A stretch of DNA of 21,132 nucleotides from Rhizophagus sp. LPA8_4_AMF (Eukaryota; Glomeromycota; Glomeromycetes; Glomerales; Glomeraceae). Below the pieces are notes generated by a model. That model was not told where the DNA came from. It ran no database searches and saw nothing but the letters and a program-made list of their open reading frames with translations. The translations under genes and the position numbers were made by a program. Location: the NCBI GenBank assembly GCA_021464525.1, contig JADRCO010001231.1:1-21132 (forward strand), read 5' to 3'. Below are positions 1-10,776 of this stretch, in pieces (positions within the stretch are counted from its first letter, which is position 1; every line of letters starts with the position of its first letter).

Positions 1-30
1 GTAAATACTATTGGTAATTAATCACATAAT

Positions 31-397
31 ATGTAAAAGTGCAAAAGAAAATGCCAAAACTGATAGTTCTGGCGGTTTTATATGTAAAAACGTGAAAAAA
101 AATGCTGAAACTGATAGTTCTGGCATTTTTATATGTAAAAATGCAAAAAAAATGCTGAACCGATAGTTTCAGCATTTTTATATATAAAATTCAAAGAAAA
201 TTGCCAAAACTGATAGTTCCAGGTTTTTATATATAAAAATTCAAAGAAAAACGCCGAAACTGGTAGTTTTGGCATTTTTATATATAAAAATGAAAAAAAA
301 TGCTAAAACTGATAGTTTCAGCATTTTTATATATAAAAATTCAAAGAAAAATGCCAAAACTGATAGTTCCTGCGTTTTTATATGTAAAAATGCTGAT
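31..397. repeat. Tandem array of about seven ~50-bp hairpin units
   Basis: Seven units repeat every 49-51 bp; their left arms start near 53, 104, 154, 203, 253, 302 and 353. Each unit has an imperfect hairpin of the form GCCRAAACT-GAT-AGTTYYGGC, then a second palindrome close to TTTTTATATATAAAAA, then an A-rich linker (TTCAAAGAAAA). Two arm types occur: GCCAAAACT with AGTTCTGGC or AGTTTTGGC, and GCTGAAACT with AGTTTCAGC. Unit 2 mixes them. Any open frame through the array is a by-product of the repeats. Seen directly; function unknown. Confidence 0.9.
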
Positions 398-500
398 ATG
401 ACTCGTATAAAAAAAGCACATGATTCATAATCAGCCAATAATATTTACGCTAATTACGTATAGCATAAATAATTACGTATTTACGTATTTTTCAAAAAAT

Positions 501-518
501 CTGGTAATTAATTACCAG
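501..518. repeat. Perfect 18-bp palindrome with TAATTA cores
   Basis: CTGGTAATTAATTACCAG is an exact palindrome. Half-copies occur nearby: GGTAATTAAT near position 13 and GAATTACCAGG near 550. Several TTACGTA boxes lie at about 457-487. It could be a homeodomain-type binding site or simple AT-rich sequence; the sequence alone does not decide. Confidence 0.6.
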
Positions 519-1030
519 GATTACGAATTACATATTTATACGAAAATAGGGAATTACCAGGCCATATATAAGTATATATTTTATGATTAGACAAACAGTT
601 TTTCTTAAGGGTTAAAAATATGTTTAGAATGTGAATTTCTTCTTAATTTTATTTTAAAGATGGCGTTTGAATATTTTTAATCGCCTTAAATTTGGCATTT
701 AATTTTTTTAACAAAAGTTTCAAATTTATAAAAATATTTATTAAGCTATTATATTTTAATGCTTAAAGTAAACTTAAAATATACATTTTGATTGATTTAT
801 ATATTAATTTTTATATTGATTAAACACTTTCCTTATAAAATTAAATAAAAAAAACTAAGTGCCAGTTTTTTCTGCCATTACTGTAACTTATTACAAGACC
901 AAAAATTATTAACTTAACTCAATTCAATTCAACTACTTGAGTTAATAACTCATTTTGGAGCTTTAGTATAAAATTTTTCAAAATACTCATATTTGTGAAG
1001 TATAAGCACCTCTTTTTGCACTTAGTAATG

Positions 1031-1080
1031 CTGGCCAAGATTCTTATAATTATGGCTAAAATCACCATAATTCTGGCCAG
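1031..1080. repeat. Imperfect inverted repeat CTGGCCA...TGGCCAG
   Basis: The left arm reads CTGGCCA, an 11-bp interruption, then ATTATGG. The right arm reads CCATAATTCTGGCCAG. Ignoring the interruption the arms pair well around a 9-bp loop, and the arms are GC-richer than their surroundings. It may be the remnant of a small inverted-repeat transposon or a transcript hairpin. Confidence 0.5.
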
Positions 1081-2600
1081 AAATGCTTATTTTCGGGGGT
1101 GTTTAATAATCACAAAATATTGTAATTAAATATTTGTATTTTTATCTCTTTTTTTAAATATGGAAAATTTTATAATTTTCACTTATAATATTACAAAACT
1201 AATTACCATTATTTTGCTAGTTTTGTAACAAAAAATATTTGTAATAGTAGTACAAAGTTTTATAACAATTTTAATTGATTTACTATAATTTATTTTGTAA
1301 AGTAGTGCAATTTGTGAGTTTAATAGTTATATAAATATAAATTATATAAATCTACTTAATATATACCTAATCTAACAAACTGGTCCCCTATTATATAGAA
1401 GATTCAATCTTGTAGACAAAACCTTTTCAAGTGAGTTTGGCTAAATTTTCAAACTTAATTTAAGCAAAACATGATAAAAAATCAATTATGGTTTTGACCG
1501 GAACTATAAAATAGATTCTCCAGAGTTTCGGCCAAGTTTGAAATAATTTTTTACTTAGGGATTGTGGAAATGCCAAAACCTCAGTCAGGCCTTCAGGGGT
1601 TTCGGCTACAAATATAGAAGATAGGTCCTATGCGTGCCCACTATTTTATTGTAATTTGTTAAAATTAGTAAAAAATATTCTAATTACTTAATTCATTTTT
1701 ACTAAATTTATTTTTTTCAATTACTTTAAAACATATAATCAATATCTAGCTATAATGTCATTTATAAATGAGTTTCTTTGCATATTTAAATTCTGAATTC
1801 TAAGATTAGTCAATTAGGAATATGCGGTACGGGATTTTAATTACCGATATTTTTATGTGACATAATCAGTGTAATGACTTATTTATTGGATGGGGAGATA
1901 CCCGATATTTATTTCCACATCAAAATAAATAATAAACAAAATTAAATTATTCAAATAATGATAATTCCGGTCAAGATTAGCGAACCACATGGAAGAACGT
2001 AATTTTCACATGATCAAATTCTGAATCTCGATCACAAATGACGTATCAGGTATAAAACTCAGTATTACGGATTACTGCATTTGATTCATATAAAGTTCAA
2101 AAAAAAGCAGCAAAAAAAAAAAAAAATAATAATAATTCCCCTTATTTCAACCCTTTTGCCTAAAAATATGACGGTAAAAATCTATTTATAGAAAGTGAAT
2201 TCTGTCTATTCTGTCTACATTAAGTAAATTGTAACAATGTAATATAATTATTTTAGGAAATTGATATATTTTTTTAAGAAATTACTCCACCCCTTTTCCA
2301 AATATGAATCTATAATTACCCCGACCTTTCATTCTTTTTTTCTTTTTTTTTCTTTTTATTTATTCTCCTCTTGTTTTTTTTCTGGTTGGGGGTATTTATA
2401 TACGTATTTTTTTTTTCATGTTTTATTAAAACAGGATTATGAAATTTAAGTTAATGATATAACAAGTTTTCTTAAAAAAAATTTTTTGCGGATTATCTAA
2501 TTTTTTTTCGAATTGCAACTGTTGCAAAATTATTCACTTGAAAAGAATTAATTTTCAATTCGATTAAAAAAAAGACTATCATAACATTTAATTAAGAAAT

Positions 2601-5600
2601 ATGGATGAGTTCTATAAACCTCCATATTCATCATCATCAACGATGATACCACCATCACGTACACCACCACCTTTATTAAATGCACCATTAAATCCATCAT
2701 CAGCGATTTTTAATGCAGTATTACAAAATAATGTAGGATTAGTTAGATCTATATTAAATCAAACACAATTTAATCCGAACAATTTAAGAAATAAAGATGG
2801 TAAAACACCATTAATGGTAGCAGCTTGTGAAAATTGTTCTGATGTAGTAAAATATTTAGTTAAATTATCAAATGTTAATATTGACTTACAAAATAATGAA
2901 GGTGAATCGGCATTATATCAAGCTGCTTCTATGGGTAATGCTGAAGTGGTTGATATATTAATAGATTCTAATGCTAATGTTGAATGTTATAATAATGAAA
3001 ATATTACACCACTTATTATTGCCGCTTATCATGGCCATGCCGAAGTTTGTCGTGTGCTTATTGACCATGGTTATGCCAACGTAAATTTTCAAGATAGCTC
3101 TCAAAAAACCGCTTTATCATTAGCTTGTTTTGAAGGTCATACTGAAGTGACTAAAATTTTATTGGCTCGAGGTGCAAATGTGCACGTTACTGATAAGGTA
3201 TAAATTCAATTAATTAACATTATCATGATCTTAAAATATTTCAATTTATTAATTTTCTTTTATTTTTTTTTTTAAAAAAGTATGGATGGACTGCATTAAT
3301 GTTTGCTTCTTATAATGGACATGCAGAAGTATGTCAATTGTTATTGGAATATAATTCAGATAGTTCAGTTAAAACGATCAACGGAAAAACGGCAATTGTA
3401 CTTGCACATGACGCTAAACATACTCATGTAGCAAATTTAATTGAGAAATTTAATAATAATGGTAGTAATAACAACAATAATAACAATAACAATAATAACA
3501 ATAATATTAAAAATATATATAATGATTATTATAATAAGCCGATACCACCATCTTCTCTACCGCCTCCGCCTCATCGGTCAAATAGAAATTCTCTTCAGAG
3601 AATACCAGAAACATTTCCTACAGTAGCGCCACAACAGCCAATTGAATCAAGTTTTACAAATCAAAATTTTTATACAAAAAACCCATTAAATAATAATGCA
3701 AGAGGTTATTTGATGCCATTAAATCGTAGGGATTCAAAACGTACAAAACTTCAACGTAAGAATCTTGATTCACAATATTTTAATAATATTCCAGTAACTA
3801 ATAATACAAGTGGAGGAAAATCTCACACAATAACTACACCACATTTAAAAAATGATATGGCGCCGAGAGAAAATAAAACTCCATGGGTAATATTCTCATT
3901 AATAGTTACAGCATGTTTTTGTGATCCCTGTCTTTCCATCATTGGTAAAATGAAAGATCCTAACGTACGTCAAGCTTGGCGTGAAAAAGTAGCTTTAGTA
4001 GTCATTATAATAGTAATATCACTGTTAATGGGATTTTTAGCATTTGGATTAGCGTCAGTTACATGTGGAGTCAAAAAACAAGAGTTTTATAAAGAAGATG
4101 TATATGAGAAATTTGGTCCAAATCAACCAAATCAAAAAATGCATATCATTCACGGAAAAATTTATAATACTGGAGAATATATACTTTTTGGTAGTCATCG
4201 TCCATTAACACCTCCAATTACCGATGACCTTTTAAAACCTATAATATATCCAACATTTGGACAAGATATATCGGATTATTTCCCAGTGAATAATGAAGCT
4301 ATAGGATGTCCTTTTTCTCCTAAAAATAATGGACCTATTTGTAATCAAGCAATTGAAACAAACAATTCATTATTACATTGTCATACTTCAACTGATTCAT
4401 TGAACAAATTAAAGGAATTTGATATAAATGAACGTGTTGTTTACTCTTGGGAAAATATAACACAAACTAATACTACACTATTCGTTTATGATAATTCAGT
4501 ATATGATTTAGGGAAATATCTTGATCCTTCGAATGGAGATAAATGGCTTGGAGATGACAAAGTTACAGAATGGCTTAAAGGTCTTCTTGGCAAAGATTCG
4601 ACAAAAGATATCGTTCGATCCAAAAGAGGAGAAGATATTGCAAAATGTTTACCTAATTTTATAGTTGGAGAAATTGAAGGGACTACAATTGGATGTTTTG
4701 CAAACAATTTAGTAATTCTTATAATGATTGTCGTATTTATCGGAATTTCTTTGATTAAATTTATTTCTGCTATAGCATTTGATTGGTTATTATCCTGGCA
4801 ACTTGGTAAATTATCAAAAAAACCAAAAACTGATGACACAATATCACGTATTTTATTACTGGTTACGTGTTATTCTGAAGGGGAAAGTTCAATGCGTACA
4901 ACACTTGATTCATTAGCATGTACGGATTATTCCGACAAACATAAATTATTATTAGTTATTGCGGATGGTAATATAACTGGATCAGGTAATGATAGATCAA
5001 CTCCACAAATTTGTAAAGATTTAATTGAACCATTCGATTTATCCGATTTCGAACTTCCAGTACCACAATCATATTTAGCCATAGGAGATGGTGAAAAGCA
5101 ACATAATATGGCAGAAGTTATTATTGGTTATTATAATTGTGGTGAACATCGTGTTCCAATATGCTTAATTAATAAAGTTGGTACCCCAGAAGAAAGGAAG
5201 GGAGCTAAGGCTGGTAATCGCGGCAAAAGAGATTCACAGCTTATATTAATGAAATGGATTAGTAATATATGTTTTAATGAACGCATGACCCCATTAGAAT
5301 TTGAATTATTTGAAAAGGTACGAAAGTTAACAGGAGTAACTCCTGATAAATATGAGATGATACTCATGGTGGATGCAGATACGGTAGTAATGAAAGATAG
5401 TGTCAGTAGAATGGTAGCAGCAATGGAACGTGATCCAACTGTTATGGGACTTTGTGGAGAAACTAAAGTTGTTAATAAGACAACAAATTGGGTTACAATG
5501 ATACAAGTATTTGAATATTATATTTCACATCATCTTGGAAAATCATTTGAAGCAATGTTTGGTGGTGTAACTTGTTTACCAGGATGTTTTTGTATGTATC

Positions 5601-6622
5601 GTATAAAAGCACCAAAATATGATGGATATTTTGTTCCTGTACTTGCTAATCCTGATATTGTAGAATTATATTCTTCAAATACTGTTGAAACATTACATCA
5701 AAAAAATTTATTACTTCTTGGAGAAGATAGATATCTTACAACTTTGATGTTAAGGACGTTTCCAAGGCGTAAAATGATTTACGTTCCAAAAGCAATATGT
5801 AAAACAGTTGTACCTGATGAATTTAAAGTATTATTATCACAAAGAAGAAGATGGATAAATTCTACAATACATAATTTAATGGAATTAATTCTTGTACCAC
5901 AACTTTGTGGTCTATTTTGTTGTTCTATGCAATTTGTCATCTTTTTAGAACTAATTGGAACAGTAGTATTACCTTCTTCTTTAATATTTATGGGTTCTTT
6001 AATTATTGTAGCCGCTAAAGGTGTTAATGTTACCTTACCTTTACTTTTTATTGCTGCTACTTTCTTTTTACAAGCTTTTCTGGTTATATTTACATCTCAC
6101 AAAATTATTTATATTTTTTGGATGATCGTTTATATCTTGGCCATGCCAGTTTGGAATTTTATTTTACCAGTTTATGCTTTTTGGCATTTTGACGATTTTT
6201 CATGGGGAGCTACTCGTAAAATTGCTGGGGAAGATAATGGACATGGAGGAAATAGTTCAGATTTATTTGAAAGAAATCAAATTCCAAGAAAGAAATGGGT
6301 TGAATGGAAACTTGGTAATAATGATGACGAAAAAAATGAAAAAGATTATCCACCTCAATTTATTCAAGATCCATATATTCAAAACAATCACTTAGAGAAT
6401 TTTCCACCAATATTAAATAATTCAAACAATTACAGTAATCATAATGCAAATAATGCAAATGACTTTTATAATAATTTCCATAATTTTAATAATGAAAAAT
6501 ATAATGGTGATGATAACAATAATAATGATAATAATGATAATAATAATCAAAACGTTATTGGTCCAAGACCTATGGGACCAAGAAGTCCAGGTCAAAAAAA
6601 GTTTGATATAATGAGATATTAA
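2601..6622 (+). CDS. Ankyrin-repeat / class IV-type chitin synthase fusion protein
   Basis: Two exons, 2601-3197 and 3281-6622, joined by an 83-nt phase-0 intron (GTATAA...AAAAAAG), give 1312 residues. Residues 38-256 form about seven ankyrin repeats; the splice site falls inside repeat six, where DK|YGWTALMFASYNGHAEV restores the consensus. A poly-Asn stretch and Pro-rich linker follow. Membrane segments lie near 401-421, 436-461 and 676-702. The glycosyltransferase-2 domain has ADG (760-762), DAD (897-899), GEDR (1013-1016) and QRRRW (1053-1057). Several C-terminal membrane helices end at FWHFDDFSWGATRK (from 1166), which points to a class IV/Chs3-type enzyme. The tail is Asn-rich. Expected role: polymerising UDP-GlcNAc into chitin at the plasma membrane. 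The last ankyrin repeats and all chitin synthase motifs share exon 2, so the fusion does not depend on a gene model. The start ATG has A at -3 and G at +4. Confidence 0.93.
3450..3510 (+). repeat. AAT/AAC trinucleotide run coding poly-asparagine
   Basis: This interrupted AAT/AAC microsatellite encodes most of residues 257-275 of the ankyrin-chitin synthase protein, at the end of the ankyrin block. A second AAT/GAT-rich run near 6510-6548 encodes the Asn/Asp-rich C-terminal tail. Both are in frame and likely to vary in length between strains. Confidence 0.8.
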
Positions 6623-6776
6623 ATTTTTTTTTTTTTTTATTTTATTTTGGAGAGAGACAGTATTGTATTATATAACCCTTGGGTGTATTATAGAAGACAT
6701 TTAAATATGTAGTGATTTTCTTCTATTTTGAAATTTCTGTAATATCTTGTATTTTATTTGTAATTAAAAAGACTTG

Positions 6777-6782
6777 AATAAA
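6777..6782 (+). terminator. Probable polyadenylation signal of the chitin synthase gene
   Basis: A canonical AATAAA lies 155 bp after the stop codon in AT-rich sequence. A similar AATAAA occurs about 30 bp further on. The cleavage site is not determined. Confidence 0.4.
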
Positions 6783-6833
6783 TTTAATTGAAATAATTGA
6801 CGATCACAAATAAATATCTATACATATAAATTA

Positions 6834-6997
6834 TTATTGTTCGAATGCATTGGGACTAGGGTTCTGAAAGCGCCGGGTACTAAAACCGGGTTCAGGTAGA
6901 CAATAAGTGATCACATGCTTGGCACTTTGTTCACAGTTGATACAGGTTGTCACCTTGTCCAATTTGGGATCTTCTTTTGCGTCAGCTTCCAGTATTT
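6834..6997 (-). other. Exon-like GC-richer ORF fragment, possible gene relic
   Basis: On the minus strand a TATAG acceptor-like site at 6998 precedes about 54 sense codons, ending with TAA at 6834. The first 160 bp are about 47% GC, against roughly 20-25% around them. The peptide contains CINCEQSAKH followed by VITYC (C-x2-C-x5-H-x4-C), resembling but not matching a zinc knuckle, and ends in RRFQNPSPNAFEQ. The same frame has no ATG upstream. The nearest ATG-started ORF, near 7140, cannot be spliced to it in frame through the GTTACA site I tried. It is separate from the 7TM gene, which has its own stop at 7282. It could be a lone last exon, a transposon scrap or a pseudogene; I do not recognise the family. 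Confidence 0.35.
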
Positions 6998-7281
6998 CTA
7001 TACAATTAGTAAAAAGTAAATTATTTTAAAGTATTATATTATTTAAAGTATTATATATGTAACATTCCGATCTATTCCAACAATCGAATTTAGCAATCAC
7101 GTGAACATTAGACGCCGAATTTACTTTCAAATTCATAATTTGAAATTTTTATTTTATTATAATTGAAATATTATAGTACATTGAACTTAGTTTTAAAATT
7201 ACATATTTAGCGTATATTTAAATCGTACTCCTAACTAATAAATTTTACAAAACCTTCTCTTTTTTTTTATTCTATCATAAA

Positions 7282-8636
7282 TTAACAATCTAATGATCCA
7301 TAAGTTTTAGTAGAAAAAGAACTCATCAAAGCGTTAGGATTTTCTTCAATGATTTGTGTTCTATATTCATTTACAATATATACTATCGCATTACCGATTC
7401 CACCAAAATTAATACCTATTTTAAATATGAAAATTAACATTTAATTAATGATTTAAAAAATTATTATCGTCATACGATGATTACTTACCTAAAACTAATA
7501 ATGCTGCAAAATAAGTTTTCGTTAATTTATCATTTATTTCAAAAATCGAGGAAAAATTATATATCAAAACGCAAGTCTAGTACAAGAAATAAAAAGAAAA
7601 TCTCAGTATCATAATTTATAAATAAGAATTTAATAAATTTATTTATACTTATTACTTACCCATTGTAAAAGGAACACTAATAAATAAGAAGCGGAATTTC
7701 GCACATTGTACGAATGAGTAGGTGTATGTTTCTCAACTATGCTCATGTGATCCATACTTGAGTTTTTAAGTTTACAATATATTAATAATGTAGAGAATAA
7801 TACACTGATAATAAATATTATATTAGATAAATATATAATTTCTCCTTTCGGTTGATTCGTACACCTAGTATAATAAAAATTGAAACATTTAGCATTCATT
7901 GATTCAAAAATTTACTATAGTACCAAATATATATATGACGAACATTCATGCGCAGGACTTCTTACCATAGACTTCGAGGTTCATATCTATTTAAACCGAA
8001 AATAGTTGCAACCCAAGAAATCAGAAATAATGATTTCCATAATTTCCAATCATATTTTCCAGTTATTTCATTCAAATCAAGATTTTTACATATTTTCAAA
8101 TAAATTAAATATGCAAAAGACATGACTGAAAGTAGATTTAATGTTGAAAATGATGGCGAAAATCTTCCTGTTATATCACAAATTGCACCAGGTTTTATCA
8201 TATTTGTACAAGTAAGTACCTACAGTAGATAAAAAGAATGGATTTTTTAATAGGGTGAAGTTAATTATAAAGTATGTATTATATAAAAGAAATATAATCA
8301 CGTTACCATGTCAATGATTTGCATAATAGCAAGAAGACCGTCTATTAAAAAGTAATAATTTTTATAAATATTGTAAAAAAATAACAGGCAAAGTTTGACG
8401 AAATTACAAAAGATATACATACTTGAAACAGCAATATATAAAGAAAATTTTGAATCTAAAGGTAAAGGTTGATATTTTCCAATTTTACATTTTTTATAAT
8501 AAACGCGATAGCAAACTTCAATACATCCTATTAAATTTACTGAATTAGCCAATATTAAAATAATTGGTATTGGATCATAAGTTATATTCTTATGTGAAGA
8601 TGAAATTAAAATATGTGTTGGTTTAATATGTCCCAT
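7282..8636 (-). CDS. Seven-transmembrane receptor-like protein (putative GPCR)
   Basis: Six exons on the minus strand: 8636-8423, 8341-8307, 8219-7966, 7864-7660, 7576-7489 and 7415-7282. Phases agree at every junction and give 309 residues. Donors are GTATGT, GTAACG, GTAAGA, GTAAGT and GTAAGT. Helices lie at about 22-47, 64-88, 94-125, 141-160, 176-200, 225-248 and 255-282. Cys97 at the top of helix 3 and Cys169 before helix 5 could form the usual receptor disulfide. Asn17-Ile-Thr is an N-glycosylation sequon in the short, presumably outward N-terminus. Helix 7 contains GINFGGIGNAIVY. The likely role is surface sensing through G proteins; the ligand is unknown and no DRY motif is seen. An in-frame ATG at 8672 would add 12 residues. 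I prefer 8636 because a TATA-like box lies about 55-70 bp upstream of it and because it reads AAAATGG. Confidence 0.8.
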
Positions 8637-8689
8637 TTTTTTATTTTTTTTGAAAATAATTGATGAGAACATTTTACTTTTTCTTGCTC

Positions 8690-8706
8690 TATTTATATAT
8701 ATATAC
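8690..8706 (-). promoter_or_regulatory. TATA-like box of the 7TM receptor gene
   Basis: The minus strand reads TATATATATAAATAG here, just upstream of the putative starts at 8672 and 8636. A typical start of transcription about 30 bp downstream would fall near 8670, which favours translation from 8636. In such AT-rich DNA this may be chance. Confidence 0.3.
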
Positions 8707-8741
8707 AAGATCCGCAAGATTCCATCCGAAAAAAAAATCAT

Positions 8742-10776
8742 TAATTGATGTAACTAAAATGGGTAAGATAAGTGAACAATGTTTTTTCTTTTGCGTCATA
8801 CTAAATCATACTAAATACAGGCTTAAAAAAGTTACGTAAGAAATTTTTTTGCTTCAAATTTAACTGGCACCAAAATCTTATCATCTGTTTAAATATGTTG
8901 GTCGACAAAAATGACATCACAATATGTTCTTTTGCGAAGATTCTATTTTATTTCAGCCAATTAAAAAATAGATGATGATGAAATGTGTGATCATTAATGC
9001 ATCATTAAACTTATAAAACTGTGCCATATTTTTGTTACCCATAATAATCTCCGGTTCGATTGATATTATTTATTTATTTTTAAACCATCAAATTGTACGA
9101 TGAGAAATAAAGAAATTTTCTATGTAAACTCTGAAATATAATAATAATTATAATGATAATAAATAATGATAGAAATTTTCCAACTATGTCGATTATGCTA
9201 TGTATGTTCGCCTTAATGAATTTCCTAAATATAGTACGCAAAATTTAAAATTACAAATTATACCTGATACGGCTAGTAAATTATCGATTTAGAGACTGGG
9301 GCATACCCAAGTACGGAAATTCTAATATTCCCAATTTTAGAGCGTAATTAAAAATTAAAAAATTATAAATATATCTGTTTATTATTTAATCTTAATTGCG
9401 CACCCATTGTGTATCTGTTTGGGTCTACGGTCATCACTCTTTCAGCATAAAATATATTCAGAGCGAGGTTTTACTTTTGAACACCATAAATTTAATCTTG
9501 AACATTGTCTGGCCCATTCTAACACTATAAATAAAAAGAATGAGAATTTATATGTTCTTGGTAGTTTGTGAGACGAAGAAAAAATATTTGTGGTACGTGA
9601 TTATGTTAAATTTATATTATTGCCCGAATTATGGGATAAATCTATGAAATCATGAAGATCATATATTTAAGGTATTTTCCAGATTAAGTTATTTCATTGT
9701 TGTATATTTACAAAAGTGCATTATATGAACTTACCAAAAATAAAAAAAAAAATTAAATATAAATAAAATCAATGAGAATTTTCAACATCTTCCAGATTTT
9801 CTCACTTAATCAATGCTAGATGAGGCTATTATTGATTCGCTTGGTAACGTGCTTCAGGAGTTCTATCATTATTAAGGGTTTTAAATATTTGTACAAAGAA
9901 TATTTTTCTTAATTGTTAAAAAAACATTATTGACAAAACACGTGTGGCGTATAATTAGCGTACTAAATTGAATTCTAAACTATACTCAAAATGGAAATAT
10001 CTATACGAAAATAAATCAACCATGATTTCTCTTCGATCTGCTAAACTTTCCGCACTTCTAACCTAGAACCTAAGGAATTATTTGTCCACGCTTTCGAAAT
10101 ATAAAAAAAAATTATTGTCAAGTTAGTAAATCAACATTTATTTTATTTTAAAAAATTTACGCTTAAGGGGAAATTACGCGTAATTCACATATAATTATAC
10201 TATTCTAAGCCACCCGCCCGACCTGTAGATATTCTCGACAAGCCATGAATCAATGTTTAATAATTTTCGTTTTTAAGGTAGTTATATGACGAATTTACTT
10301 TATTTTTATGGATTTTTTTTTTTCGTAATCTTCACTAGCGATCTTTGAGTATCCCGTTGTTTCAATTTTGCTTTTTGATACAAATGATGTAATGTTGTTA
10401 GTACTGACGGTGAAGATGTTAGATTATAATTTTTCTTAGCTGGCGAGCTTTGTATAGTTTAAAGAGTTGATAGTTTGACTCTAGAATGGTAAAGTCCCAA
10501 AAGTTTTATTTCCGGACCATCATTTTATGACATTACTACAAGGACATATAGTCAAGTTCGTGTGATTAATTATTAAAAAGGACAGCACCGTTTAATAATA
10601 ACAATGAGAACTTAATACGATTAAGTAAATTATCACATCAAATAATTTAATTAACCTAATTAATAATAATAAATATATGAATAATAATAAAACATATTTA
10701 ATAATTTCATTTATAATTAATTATGATATAAAATACAAAATGATTACATCTAATACATAATAAAGTATTCTGCGAT
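8742..10776. other. Intergenic region with possible decayed coding sequence
   Basis: No intact gene found. Several short stretches look like broken coding sequence on the plus strand. One is at about 9184-9291 (NYVDYAMYVRLNEFPKYSTQ and on to a stop). Another is at about 9460-9570 (ERGFTFEHHKFNLEHCLAHS and on), which ends at TGA and seems to continue in another frame as DEEKIFVVRDYVKFILLPEL. A third is at about 9811-9870. None can be assigned to a family. A less AT-rich patch near 10200-10260 has no recognisable content. Confidence 0.4.

Larger units (their letters stand above)
398..2600. other. AT-rich intergenic region upstream of the chitin synthase gene
   Basis: No convincing gene on either strand. 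It contains TACGTA and TAATTA palindromes (about 450-560), a broken inverted repeat at 1031-1080, and a less AT-rich patch at about 1380-1640 that may be old repeat debris. A strong pyrimidine tract at about 2325-2420 lies 200-270 bp before the chitin synthase start and may belong to its promoter. The small frame at 2261-2449 lies across this tract and has low-complexity Phe/Ser composition, so I do not call it a gene. Confidence 0.6.

Noticed and set aside
241-438. 65-codon minus-strand frame over the hairpin array
   Set aside because: Its protein is a repeat of the array unit (LSVLAFFF-type), so it reflects the tandem repeat, not a gene.
4486-5367. Minus-strand frames inside the chitin synthase exon
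   Set aside because: They lie opposite a strongly conserved enzyme domain and have no recognisable motifs.
8298-8741. Reading 8741-8298 as a single receptor exon starting at 8741
   Set aside because: The stretch contains good GTATGT and TTTTTAATAG splice sites 81 nt apart, and splicing repairs helix 2; the upstream Met also precedes the TATA-like box.
9040-9075. GGTTCGATT, resembling a tRNA T-loop
   Set aside because: No acceptor, D or anticodon arms can be formed around it.
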